NCBI RefSeq assembly: GCF_000955975.1
Contig: NZ_JYJF01000106.1
Span: 1 to 26,511, forward strand
Source: Saccharothrix sp. ST-888
GTDB taxonomy: Bacteria; Actinomycetota; Actinomycetes; Streptomycetales; Streptomycetaceae
DNA length: 26,511 nucleotides
Direction: 5' to 3'
Shown here: positions 7,346 through 14,452 of the stretch, piece by piece
How the letters are laid out: every line of letters begins with the position of its first letter
Position numbering within the stretch: position 1 is the first letter of the stretch
Made by a program: the position numbers and the translations under genes
The notes under the pieces: generated by a model
What the model saw: the letters and a program-made list of their open reading frames with translations, nothing else
Database searches by the model: none
Told to the model about the DNA's origin: nothing

Positions 7346-8137
7346 TCAGCCCAGACGCAGAGTCACCCGTTCGGATTCGATCCGCTTGTCCCACTGGGCT
7401 GCCGTCAGATCGCCGGAGTTCCGGCAGAGCACCACCGAGGCGCCGACCGACAGCGGCGCCAGCAGTCCGGCCTCGAGGCCGGCCCAGTCCTGGTACGAGT
7501 GGGTGCTGAGCACCCGGCTGCCGGGGCCCAGGCCGAGCCGCAGCGCGCCCTCGCGGGCGAGCTGGACGGTCTGGTCGCCGGTCAGCTTGAGCGGCAGGCC
7601 GTCGACGGTGGTCTCCAGCGCCGGGCTGTCCGGGTCGACGGGGGAGTACGGGGCGAAGCGATCGCCCTGTCCGGGCACCTCGGCGGCGTAGTCGAGGAAG
7701 CCGTCCGGGCGCTGCGGGAAGCGGCCGCCCAGCGGGCGCAGGGCGAGGGCGACCCGTTCACCGGTGCACGCCTGGGCGGCCTCCAGGCCGTCCGGGCCGC
7801 TGATGACCAGGTCGGCGGCGGCCGGGTCGCCGCCGGGTACCGCCGTGACACCGACCGACCAGCAGGCCAGCAGCCAGACGGCGCTCTGCCAGTGCGCGGG
7901 CAGCAGCAGGGCGGCCCGGTCGCCGGGCCCGGCGTTGAGTTCGTCCTGAAGGAGGTTGGAGGTTTTGGCCACCCAGTTGTCGAAGGTCTTGGCGGAGAGC
8001 TCGACTCTCTCGCCGGTGGCGTCGTCGTAGAAGGTGACCAGGGGACGGGAGGGATCCGCATCGGAGGCCCCGGCGCGCAGGTAAGCGTGCAGCAGCTCGG
8101 CGGGGGTGCGGGCGTCGGCAGCGAAAGGCGCAGTCAT
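7346..8137 (-). CDS. TIGR03089 family protein
   Basis: This 263-residue protein resembles the N-terminal part of AMP-binding (acyl-CoA synthetase-like) enzymes (for example FDNWVAKTSNLLQDEL and GDRAALLLPAHWQSAVWLLA). It is far too short to hold the full adenylation domain, and the ATP-binding P-loop and C-terminal domain are absent. That matches the actinobacterial TIGR03089 family, whose function is unknown. The ATG at 8137 follows GGACGG at a suitable distance. It is the first gene of a probable two-gene unit with LCP paralogue 3 and is divergent from the amidase gene. The conserved pairing suggests a role in the cell envelope, but this is inference only. Confidence 0.88.
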   Translation of the reverse strand: MTAPFAADARTPAELLHAYLRAGASDADPSRPLVTFYDDATGERVELSAKTFDNWVAKTSNLLQDELNAGPGDRAALLLPAHWQSAVWLLACWSVGVTAVPGGDPAAADLVISGPDGLEAAQACTGERVALALRPLGGRFPQRPDGFLDYAAEVPGQGDRFAPYSPVDPDSPALETTVDGLPLKLTGDQTVQLAREGALRLGLGPGSRVLSTHSYQDWAGLEAGLLAPLSVGASVVLCRNSGDLTAAQWDKRIESERVTLRLG

Positions 8138-8240
8138 GGTGCCGTCCAGCCTACGACCTTCCGATAAGCCCCCGAGAGGGGAGGCGCCACCTTGACCAGT
8201 GGCATGGCGTCAGAAGTGATTTGCCCTCAATATCCCCTTT

Positions 8241-9410
8241 ATGCGTATCTCTCTCCTCGCAGCCCTCGGTGCGACCGCCGCCGCCCTGCTCGCCCCGCCC
8301 GCTGCCGCGGTCCCGGTCGCGGCCAACCCGGTACCGGGGAGCATCACCACCCTGCCACTGGTGCCGTCCCGGCCGGGGGCACAGGCCCGGCCCGCGACAC
8401 CGGCCGGACCGAGGTCGGCCGACCCGTCCGGAGCAGGCGAGACACGCGAGATCCAGGCCCACGGGACCGGCTCCTTCGCCCTGGTCGGCGTCAGCTGGGA
8501 CGACCCACAGGTCACTCTTGCGGGTAGCGTCGAGGTCCGGACCCGCAGCGCGGCGACCGGCGCGTGGAGCGACTGGTACCGGCTCGCCGCCGACTCCGAG
8601 GACGGGCCCGACCCCGCCGAGCACCCAAGCCGGGGTGCCACCGCCCCGTTCTGGGTCGGACCCAGCGACGGCATCGCCGTCCGCGTGGCCGCCGCCGACG
8701 GCCCGCTGCCGGCCGGACTGCGGGCCGAACTCGTCGACCCCGGAACCGACCCCGGTAGTGCCGCGACCCCGCAGTCAGGAGCTCCCGCAGGCCGGGCGGC
8801 GCACGGCGCACCCCGCCCGGGGATCGTCACCCGCTCCGGCTGGGGCGCCGACGAGTCGCTGCGCCAGGCCGGGTTCGTGTACACGGGCAACGCCAGGACG
8901 GTCTTCGTCCACCACACCGACACCGCCAACGGGTACACCTGTGCGGACTCCCCGAAGCTGATCAGGGCGATGTACCAGTACCACGTGAAGACCAACGGCT
9001 GGCGCGACATCGGCTACAACTTCCTGGTCGACAAGTGCGGCACCGTCTACGAGGGCCGGGCGGGCGGGGTCGACCAGCCGGTCCTCGGCGCGCACACCCT
9101 CGGCTTCAACGCGAACAGCTCCGGGGTCGCCGCGATCGGTACCTACACCGACGCGTCCGTCCCGCAGGACCAGCTCGACGGCATCGCCAAGATCGCCGCC
9201 TGGAAGCTCGGCCTGACCGACGTCGACGCCAAGGGCACCACCAACCTGGTCTCCGCCTCCGACGGCAGCCGCTACCCCAAGGGCCAGTCCGTCGGCTTCA
9301 ACACCATCTCCGGCCACCGGGACGCCTTCGTCACCGACTGCCCCGGCAACGAGCTCTACACCCGCCTCCCCGGCATCCGGTCCACCGCCGCCCGCCTCCA
9401 GGGCAGGTGA
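8241..9410 (+). CDS. Secreted N-acetylmuramoyl-L-alanine amidase (PGRP/Amidase_2 domain)
   Basis: This 389-residue protein has a signal peptide (MRISLLAALGATAAALLAPP, cleavage near AAA-VP), a beta-rich N-terminal region (about 70-165, GVSWDDPQVTLAGSVEVRTR), and a PGRP/Amidase_2 domain (about 195-385). The domain shows SGWGADESLR (199-208), VHHTDT (223-228), the conserved IGYNFLVDKCGTVYEGR (257-273), and SGHRDAFVTDCPG (357-369). Zn ligands are probably one His of H224/H225, H359 and C367, so it should be active. It cleaves the amide bond between muramic acid and the stem peptide outside the cell. No Shine-Dalgarno sequence precedes the ATG. CAATAT at 8228-8233 is a possible -10 box for a leaderless mRNA. 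It is divergent from the TIGR03089 gene. Confidence 0.9.
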   Translation: MRISLLAALGATAAALLAPPAAAVPVAANPVPGSITTLPLVPSRPGAQARPATPAGPRSADPSGAGETREIQAHGTGSFALVGVSWDDPQVTLAGSVEVRTRSAATGAWSDWYRLAADSEDGPDPAEHPSRGATAPFWVGPSDGIAVRVAAADGPLPAGLRAELVDPGTDPGSAATPQSGAPAGRAAHGAPRPGIVTRSGWGADESLRQAGFVYTGNARTVFVHHTDTANGYTCADSPKLIRAMYQYHVKTNGWRDIGYNFLVDKCGTVYEGRAGGVDQPVLGAHTLGFNANSSGVAAIGTYTDASVPQDQLDGIAKIAAWKLGLTDVDAKGTTNLVSASDGSRYPKGQSVGFNTISGHRDAFVTDCPGNELYTRLPGIRSTAARLQGR

Positions 9411-9440
9411 GCCGCCGCTCCCTCGTTCCTCCGCCACCCT

Positions 9441-9487
9441 CGGCCGCCTCCGAGTGGCCGCCGTGTTTCCCCGTCCGGAGGCGGCCG
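9441..9487 (+). terminator. Stem-loop after the amidase gene
   Basis: A perfect 12-bp inverted repeat (CGGCCGCCTCCG at 9441-9452, CGGAGGCGGCCG at 9476-9487) with a 23-nt loop begins 30 nt after the amidase stop codon. There is no T tract, as is usual for high-GC actinomycete terminators. Confidence 0.5.
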
Positions 9488-9600
9488 CTGGAACCGCCCG
9501 GCTTCGCGCGTATCGTTCAGAACCCCGGACCATGAGCTCCTGCAGGCCGGGAGCGGTCGGAACAGGTCGATGGCGGTCGGACGAGAGGTGGTGGACGGGC

Positions 9601-10509
9601 ATGCCGGGAACGGAACGGCGCTGGCAGCCGGGCTATCCGCTCGACCTGGCCCGCACCCTGCTCCCGCTGCGCCGAGGACCGGCCGACCCCGCGTACCGGA
9701 GCAGCGGCGACGGTGCGATCTGGCGGGCCTCCCGTACGCCTGCCGGGCCCGGCACCCTGCGGATCGCCGCCCGCGCGGGCGAAGTGACGGCACAGGCCTG
9801 GGGGCCGGGCGCCGACTGGCTGCTCGACCGGGTGCCCGCCCTGCTCGGCGCCGAGGACGAGCCGTCCGGGCTGGTGCTGCCGCCGGGTCCGCTGCGCGAG
9901 GCGCAGCGCCGCCACGCCGGGGTGCGGCTGGGGCGGACCGGCCTGGTGCTGGAGTCCCTGGTGCCCGCGATCCTGGAGCAGAAGGTCACCACCGACGAGG
10001 CGTACCGGGCCTGGCGTACGCTGCTGCGCGACTTCGGCACGCCCGCGCCGGGGCCGGTGGAGGGGATGCGGGTGACGCCGTCGGCCGGCGAGTGGGCGCG
10101 GATCCCGAGCTGGGAGTGGCACCGCGCGGGAGTGGACCCCAAGCGCTCGGCGACGATCCTGCGGGCCGTCAGACTGGCGCCCCGGCTGGAGGAGGCGTCC
10201 GCCTTCGGCCACCCCGACGCGCTCGCCCGGCTCACCGCCGTCCCCGGGATCGGCCTCTGGACGGCGGCCGAGACCCTGCAACGTAGCAACGGCGACCCCG
10301 ACGCGGTCTCGGTCGGCGACTACCACCTCCCCAACCTGGTCGGCTGGGCCCTCGCCGGACGTCCGCGCAGCACCGACGAGCAGATGCTCGACCTCCTGGC
10401 CCCCTACGCGGGCCACCGCTACCGCCTGTGCCGCCTACTCCTGCTCACCACCACCCACGCCCCCCGCTACGGCCCCCGCCTCACCCCGAACGACCACCGC
10501 CACCACTGA
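9601..10509 (+). CDS. AlkA-like DNA-3-methyladenine glycosylase (HhH-GPD superfamily)
   Basis: Read from 9601 the protein has 302 residues. The C-terminal half is an HhH-GPD domain: AILEQKVTTDEAYRAWRTL (123-141), the helix-hairpin-helix LTAVPGIGLWTAAE (211-224), and the catalytic region DAVSVGDYHLPN, where D240 is the expected catalytic Asp. The family removes alkylated bases from DNA by base excision. No four-Cys iron-sulfur motif is present at the C terminus, which argues against an EndoIII/MutY type. The frame is open upstream to 9454. I chose 9601 because conserved-looking sequence starts there and GGTGG precedes it at 6 nt, though the ATG at 9532 is possible. It ends in a strong inverted repeat facing fbiB. 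Confidence 0.82.
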   Translation: MPGTERRWQPGYPLDLARTLLPLRRGPADPAYRSSGDGAIWRASRTPAGPGTLRIAARAGEVTAQAWGPGADWLLDRVPALLGAEDEPSGLVLPPGPLREAQRRHAGVRLGRTGLVLESLVPAILEQKVTTDEAYRAWRTLLRDFGTPAPGPVEGMRVTPSAGEWARIPSWEWHRAGVDPKRSATILRAVRLAPRLEEASAFGHPDALARLTAVPGIGLWTAAETLQRSNGDPDAVSVGDYHLPNLVGWALAGRPRSTDEQMLDLLAPYAGHRYRLCRLLLLTTTHAPRYGPRLTPNDHRHH

Positions 10510-10533
10510 CCAGCGCTCAAGGTGCACCCCCCC

Positions 10534-10638
10534 AGGGGCGCGGGGAACTGCGCGAAACGGAAGGCAGCAAGGCGCACTCGGCCCCGGCAGCGTCAGTTGC
10601 ACCACCCACCGGGGCCCTCGCGCAGTTCCCCGCGCCCC
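10534..10638. repeat. Intergenic inverted repeat, copy 2 (bidirectional terminator-like)
   Basis: The left arm (10535-10555, GGGGCGCGGGGAACTGCGCG plus A) and the right arm (10618-10638) are perfectly complementary over 21 bp, with 62 nt between them. It is the same sequence family as the repeat at 1381-1452. It lies between the converging glycosylase and fbiB genes, 25 nt after the glycosylase stop codon, and probably terminates both. Confidence 0.8.
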
Positions 10639-10701
10639 CGAGAGTTGCCCTCAGGCCCCGAGAGTCGCCTCCTCGAGCCCCGGAGCCCCCGGCGGGCCCA
10701 C

Positions 10702-11991
10702 TCAGCGGACGGTGACGAACGCCTCCGCCGTGCGGCCCGGCCGCGTCCTCGGGGCCTCGGCCGGCCGGCCGACGGCGACGGCGCCCATCGGGTCCCACCC
10801 GACGGGGAGGTCGAGGACGGTGCGGACGGTGTCCCGGCAGAACATGGTGGACGAGACCCAGGCCGAGCCGTACCCCTCGCCGGTCAGGGCCACCAGCAGG
10901 TTCTGCACGGCAGCCCCGATCGCGACGGTGAACATCTCGCGTTCGGCGGCGGCCCGGCGCCCGTCCGGGTAGGCGTGCGAGCCGTCCATCACCAGGCAGG
11001 GGACGACCAGGTAGGGAGCGTCGCGCAGCACGTTCCCCCGGGCGGTCCGGCGGGCGATCCTCTCCGCGTCCCAGCCGTCGAGTTCGCGCAGGTCGCGCTG
11101 CCAGGCGGCGAGCATCGCGTCCAGCAGCCGGGTCCGGACCTCGGGCGTCTCCAGCAGGACGAACCGCCAGGGCGTGGTGTGGTGCGGCGCGGGTGCGGTG
11201 ACGGCGGCGGCCACCGCGCGGCGGACCGCGCCGGGATCGACGGGCTCGGCGGTGAACGAGCGGATGGTCCTGCGCAGCGTCACGGCCTCGCGGACGGCTT
11301 CGGAGGTGCCGAGCCGGAACATGTCGTCCGCGGCCGAGCGGATCAGCGGGCGGGTGCCGGCGCCGTCCTCGGCGGTGACCAGGTGGCCGAGGCCGCGGAC
11401 GACCGCGACCGGAGTGCCGGTGGCCTTGCCCTTCACCAGGTCGGCGGCGGCGGCGAGTTCGTCGGCGGTCGCGGTGACGGTCATCGCGAGCTCGTTGCCG
11501 TGGCTGTCGGTGCGGCCCCGGTGGTCGTCCAGGACGGGCAGTCCGGCGGCGCCGATGGCGACGTCGGTGAGTCCGTTGCGCCAGGGGCGGCCGAAGGTGT
11601 CGGTGATCAGCACGGCGACCCGGTGGCCGGTCAGCTGCTGGATCCTGGCGCGCAGCCGGCGGGCCGAGGCGTCCGGGTCCACGGGCAGCAGCAGGACCGT
11701 GCCGGGCGCGGTGTTGGAGGCGTCCACCCCGGCGGCGGCCATCACCAGGCCGTTGCGGTTCTCCACGATCCGGACCGGACCGCGCCGGGCGACCACCCGG
11801 ACGGTCTCCGCGTCGATCGCGGCCTCCCGGTCGGCGGCCTGCAGGATCCGGCCCTCGGCCTTGCTGACCACCTTGGAGGTGACCACCAGGATGTCGCCGT
11901 CCTCGAACTCGCCCGCCTTGGCGATCAGCTCGGCGAGGTCGCAGTCGGCGTCGATCTCGGGCAGCCCGGCGACCGGCAGCAGCCGGATCAC
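10702..11991 (-). CDS. fbiB: F420 biosynthesis protein FbiB (gamma-glutamyl ligase plus nitroreductase-like domain)
   Basis: This 429-residue, two-domain enzyme has an N-terminal CofE-type coenzyme F420-0:L-glutamate ligase (about 1-235), with SKVVSKAEGR (39-48), ENRNGLVMAAAGVDASN (77-93) and DTFGRPWRNG (131-140). The C-terminal FMN-binding nitroreductase-like domain (about 236-425) contains RRTIRSF (240-246). In actinobacteria FbiB reduces dehydro-F420-0 and adds the poly-gamma-glutamate tail. The start is a GTG at 11991 whose last two bases are the first two of the fbiA stop codon (GTGA), so the two genes are translationally coupled. The same frame stays open far into fbiA, but that part is antisense-frame noise and not FbiB sequence. 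Length is normal for the family. Confidence 0.95.
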   Translation of the reverse strand: MIRLLPVAGLPEIDADCDLAELIAKAGEFEDGDILVVTSKVVSKAEGRILQAADREAAIDAETVRVVARRGPVRIVENRNGLVMAAAGVDASNTAPGTVLLLPVDPDASARRLRARIQQLTGHRVAVLITDTFGRPWRNGLTDVAIGAAGLPVLDDHRGRTDSHGNELAMTVTATADELAAAADLVKGKATGTPVAVVRGLGHLVTAEDGAGTRPLIRSAADDMFRLGTSEAVREAVTLRRTIRSFTAEPVDPGAVRRAVAAAVTAPAPHHTTPWRFVLLETPEVRTRLLDAMLAAWQRDLRELDGWDAERIARRTARGNVLRDAPYLVVPCLVMDGSHAYPDGRRAAAEREMFTVAIGAAVQNLLVALTGEGYGSAWVSSTMFCRDTVRTVLDLPVGWDPMGAVAVGRPAEAPRTRPGRTAEAFVTVR

Positions 11992-12995
11992 CTGCGGACC
12001 TGCTCGGCCAGTTCCAGCGCGGCGCGGGCCATCGCGGCCGTCGCTTCGACGTCGGTCATCAGCAGCGGGACCGCCCGGCAGGTGATCCCGGCTGCCTCCA
12101 CGGCCGGGACGGCGGCTTCGTCCGCGGTGTCCACCAGCCACCCGTCGAGCAGGCCCGCCGGGCGTCCGCCGTCGGGGTCCGAGGCGCTGCCGACCGCACC
12201 CCTGGGGCCGTAGTGCCTGGCCACCGCCTCCGCGGTGGTCTCCACGCCGACGGCGGCGAGCACCTTGTCGGCCATCCCGCGCACCGGTGCCCCGCCGATG
12301 ATCGGGGAGAGCCCGACCACCGGCGCGGCGGCCGCGGCGACGGCCTCCCGGATGCCGGGGACGGCCAGGATGGTGCCGATGCTGACCACCGGGTTGGACG
12401 GTGGGAAGAGGATCACGTCCGCCGCGGCGATGGCGTCGAGCACCCCGGGGGCGGGCTTGGCGGTGTCCGCGCCGACCGGCACGATCGCCTCGGCGTCGAC
12501 GGCGGCGTGCAGCCTGACCCAGTACTCCTGGAAGTGGACCGCCCGGGTACCGGCCTCGTCGGTGATCTTCACATGGGTCTCGACCCGGTCGTCGCTCATC
12601 GGCAGCAGCCGGACGCCCGGCTGCCAGCGCACGCAGAGCGCCTCGGTGACCTGGCTCAGGGTGTATCCGGCGGTGAGCATCTGACTGCGCACCAGGTGGG
12701 TGGCGAAGTCCCGGTCGCCGAGGCCGAACCACTCGGGTCCGACGCCGTACTCCTTCATCTCCGCCTTGATGGACCAGGTCTCGTCGGTCCGGCCCCAGCC
12801 CTGTTCCTCGTGGATGCCACCGCCGAGGGTGTACATCACGGTGTCGAGGTCGGGGCAGACCTTCAGACCGTAGAGGTGGATGTCGTCGCCGGTGTTGCCG
12901 ATGACGGTGATCTCGTCCCCGGGGGCGACGGCCGCCTTCAGCCCGCGCAGAAAGCGCGCCCCGCCGATCCCGCCTGCCAGTGCCACGATGCGCAT
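11988..12995 (-). CDS. fbiA: F420 biosynthesis transferase FbiA (CofD family)
   Basis: This 335-residue CofD-family enzyme transfers the activated phospho-carboxylate unit (phosphoenolpyruvyl in actinobacteria) to Fo, giving dehydro-F420-0. Motifs are the N-terminal LAGGIGGARFLRGL (6-19), the GNTGDD loop (33-38) that holds the nucleotide end, and SPIIGGAPVRGMADKVL near the middle of the C-terminal half. The ATG at 12995 was chosen over an in-frame one 11 codons upstream because AGGA precedes it at 7 nt and family homology starts with MRIVALAGG. It lies 108 nt after the cysteine dioxygenase gene on the same strand and overlaps fbiB by 4 nt, so cdo-fbiA-fbiB may form one transcription unit. Confidence 0.95.
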   Translation of the reverse strand: MRIVALAGGIGGARFLRGLKAAVAPGDEITVIGNTGDDIHLYGLKVCPDLDTVMYTLGGGIHEEQGWGRTDETWSIKAEMKEYGVGPEWFGLGDRDFATHLVRSQMLTAGYTLSQVTEALCVRWQPGVRLLPMSDDRVETHVKITDEAGTRAVHFQEYWVRLHAAVDAEAIVPVGADTAKPAPGVLDAIAAADVILFPPSNPVVSIGTILAVPGIREAVAAAAAPVVGLSPIIGGAPVRGMADKVLAAVGVETTAEAVARHYGPRGAVGSASDPDGGRPAGLLDGWLVDTADEAAVPAVEAAGITCRAVPLLMTDVEATAAMARAALELAEQVRR

Positions 12996-13103
12996 GGCCC
13001 CATCCTGCCAGGACCTCTGACGCTCCACCGCATCCGCACGACGTCCCGGGGGCGGGGAGGTGACGGTTCGGCGACCTTCCCGGTTCCCCGCGGTCGGCCG
13101 GGG

Positions 13104-13772
13104 TCAGTGGATCTCGGGCTGCCGCTCCGGGACCGGGGTGTCGGCGTACTGGTTCATCTCGACCAGCCCGGGGGAGTAGAGGTGGATGCTGACGGCGGGT
13201 TCGAGGGAGGCGTTGACGACCTCGTGCAGGTAGCCGGCGGAGAAGACGCGCTGACCGCCGGGGCGGAGGGTGCGGACGCCCTCGCCGGCGGGGGCGGCCT
13301 CGGTCGCGGGCTTGGGGAGGGTGAGGGAGCGCTCGACCAGTTCGCCCTGGACGACCGTCATCACGCCGGAGGACCGGCCGTGGTCGTGGAAGCCGCTGCC
13401 CTGACCCGGCAGCCAGCTGAGCAGCCAGACCTCGTACCCGGGCCCGGTCTCCAGCCGGGCGTACCAGCGGGTGAGCGCGTCGTACCTGACCAGCGGTGCC
13501 CAGCGGTCGCGGTCGGCGGCGAGCTCGCGGACGAGCTGCGCGTACCCGGCCACGGTGGTGGGGTGCCGGGGCAGGTCGGTGCGGGCGAGGTGGGGGAAGG
13601 CGAGCGGGTCGCCGGCGATGGAGACGTCGCTCAGGCCGTCGGCCCAGCCGGGGAGGGTGGACCCGGTCCGGTGCGCGGTGTCGGCGCGGCGCGGCGGGGC
13701 GATCCGGGCCAGGTGGTGGCGGGCGAGCTTGCTGCGGTCGCGGTTGCGCTTGCGGATGCGCGGCATTCGCAT
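13104..13772 (-). CDS. cdo: Cysteine dioxygenase (cupin, type I)
   Basis: This 222-residue cupin enzyme oxidises L-cysteine to cysteine sulfinate using a three-His non-haem iron centre. The first cupin motif is GSGFHDHGRSSGVMTVVQGE (125-144; H129 and H131). The second lies around SAGYLHEVVNASLEPAVSIH (178-197; H183). These are the expected Fe ligands. The first 30 residues are very basic (MRMPRIRKRNRDRSKLARHH), which is unusual for the catalytic fold and may be a lineage-specific extension. The start at 13772 is supported by GAGGA six nt upstream. The frame is open further up, but that stretch overlaps a cysteine-rich leader peptide gene in another frame. It is transcribed away from whiB and ahead of fbiA. 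Confidence 0.88.
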   Translation of the reverse strand: MRMPRIRKRNRDRSKLARHHLARIAPPRRADTAHRTGSTLPGWADGLSDVSIAGDPLAFPHLARTDLPRHPTTVAGYAQLVRELAADRDRWAPLVRYDALTRWYARLETGPGYEVWLLSWLPGQGSGFHDHGRSSGVMTVVQGELVERSLTLPKPATEAAPAGEGVRTLRPGGQRVFSAGYLHEVVNASLEPAVSIHLYSPGLVEMNQYADTPVPERQPEIH

Positions 13773-13787
13773 GGTGATTCCTCGGGC

Positions 13788-13819
13788 GGCTGGTCGTGGA
13801 CTGGGGATCAGCCGGATCC
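13788..13819 (-). promoter_or_regulatory. Overlapping alternative hairpins before the cdo ribosome binding site
   Basis: In the minus-strand RNA, the segment at 13813-13806 can pair with 13795-13788 (GGCUGAUC with GACCAGCC, one A-C mismatch, 10-nt loop). Alternatively GGATC at 13819-13815 can pair with GATCC at 13809-13805. The two pairings share bases and exclude each other. The cdo Shine-Dalgarno (13783-13779) follows 4 nt later. The stems are short, so confidence is low. Confidence 0.3.
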
Positions 13820-13896
13820 GCGGAGAAAGCAGGGGGACTGTCGTCGCGGGCGGCCTCGATGCTCGTGCTGGGCGGCGCGCGGTGGGACGCGGGCGC

Positions 13897-13992
13897 CTAG
13901 ATACAGCAGGAACAGAGGCGACAACAGAGCGAGTTCGCGGCACGGCGGAGCGACGCCTGGCGGGCGCTCCGGAGAGTGGCGAACTGCGACAT
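13897..13992 (-). CDS. Cysteine-rich leader peptide (31 aa), putative attenuator of cdo
   Basis: An ATG at 13992 opens a 31-codon gene. The peptide starts MSQFATLRSARQASLRR and ends SLCCRLCSCCI before a TAG at 13899-13897. It thus has five Cys among the last nine residues, and four of the five codons are TGT, the rarer Cys codon in GC-rich actinomycetes. No Shine-Dalgarno precedes it; the upstream bases (CCTCC) are even the opposite. TTGACA at 14029-14024 lies 32-37 nt before the A of the ATG, exactly the place of a -35 box if translation starts at the 5' end of the RNA. The cdo gene begins 124 nt downstream on the same strand. Leaderless polycysteine short ORFs act as cysteine-responsive attenuators in mycobacteria. 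This looks like the streptomycete counterpart, which is inference. Confidence 0.65.
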   Translation of the reverse strand: MSQFATLRSARQASLRRAANSLCCRLCSCCI

Positions 13993-14023
13993 GGAGGCAA
14001 GGAGACCGTAAGAAGGTCGACAG

Positions 14024-14029
14024 TGTCAA
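14024..14029 (-). promoter_or_regulatory. -35 box (TTGACA) of the cysteine-rich leader transcript
   Basis: The perfect consensus TTGACA on the minus strand is 32-37 nt upstream of the leader peptide ATG. The -10 region is poorer: TCTCCT (14005-14000) has the right 18-nt spacing, whereas TACGGT (14010-14005) has a better sequence but sits too close. Confidence 0.45.
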
Positions 14030-14079
14030 CCCGAGCCATCCGACATATGGGACAGACTCGCAATGAACCACCAGATGGA

Positions 14080-14181
14080 GTGATAAATCACCCTCTATGT
14101 TTCGATGCGAAGATCGTCGGGAAGGCAGCCGAATGACCTGGCAACCAGGTGGTTGTGCCCGGCGTCCCCCCCTTGAGGGGG
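14080..14181. other. Cluster of small inverted repeats between the cdo leader and whiB
   Basis: Three perfect dyads lie in this part of the divergent region: GTGATAAATCAC (14080-14091), ACCTGG-caa-CCAGGT (14136-14150) and CCCCC-ttga-GGGGG (14168-14181). A fourth, TGACT-gca-AGTCA, is at 14207-14219. They could be regulator sites for either promoter or structures in a transcript. Nothing coding was found here on either strand between 13993 and 14452. Confidence 0.35.
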
Positions 14182-14345
14182 TGGTCAGGTTCGCGGTGCT
14201 CCGTGTTGACTGCAAGTCAGCGGGCGGACAGTTCCGGGCGATTGATGGCGATCGGAGCAGTAGGTTCCGAATGTCCGGATATGTACACTTGTCGTAGCGC
14301 CTTGGTTCCGGGGAGTGAATCCTGGGCCCAATACCAGAGCTCGGC

Positions 14346-14375
14346 TTGACTGGGCCAGAGTGACGCACATGTAAT
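14346..14375 (+). promoter_or_regulatory. Putative whiB promoter
   Basis: TTGACT (14346-14351) and TGTAAT (14370-14375) are separated by 18 nt; each matches the vegetative consensus at five of six positions. The predicted start near 14382 leaves a leader of about 70 nt before the whiB ATG. An inverted repeat encloses the -10 box (see next entry). Confidence 0.6.
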
Positions 14376-14382
14376 TTCACTC
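14358..14382. promoter_or_regulatory. Inverted repeat over the whiB -10 region, possible operator
   Basis: GAGTGA (14358-14363) and TCACTC (14377-14382) form a perfect dyad of 6-bp arms with a 13-nt spacer, with ACATGT at its centre. It covers the -10 box and predicted start. whiB is a known target of the repressor BldD; the TGACGCA part fits one side of the BldD consensus, but the other side fits poorly. Confidence 0.45.
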
Positions 14383-14452
14383 GTGTCGTTCCGCCGCTCC
14401 AGGCAACGGCAACACCACGGGGACGCCAAAAGGGGCAGAGGAGGCGCGCCAA

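Noticed and set aside
11992..12732. N-terminal extension of fbiB into fbiA
   Set aside because: The extension is Arg/Gly-rich without FbiB features; FbiB homology begins right at the GTG overlapping the fbiA stop codon.
13773..14063. N-terminal extension of cysteine dioxygenase up to an ATG at 14063
   Set aside because: It has no cupin sequence, crosses the TTGACA box and the leader peptide gene, and a good Shine-Dalgarno marks the start at 13772.
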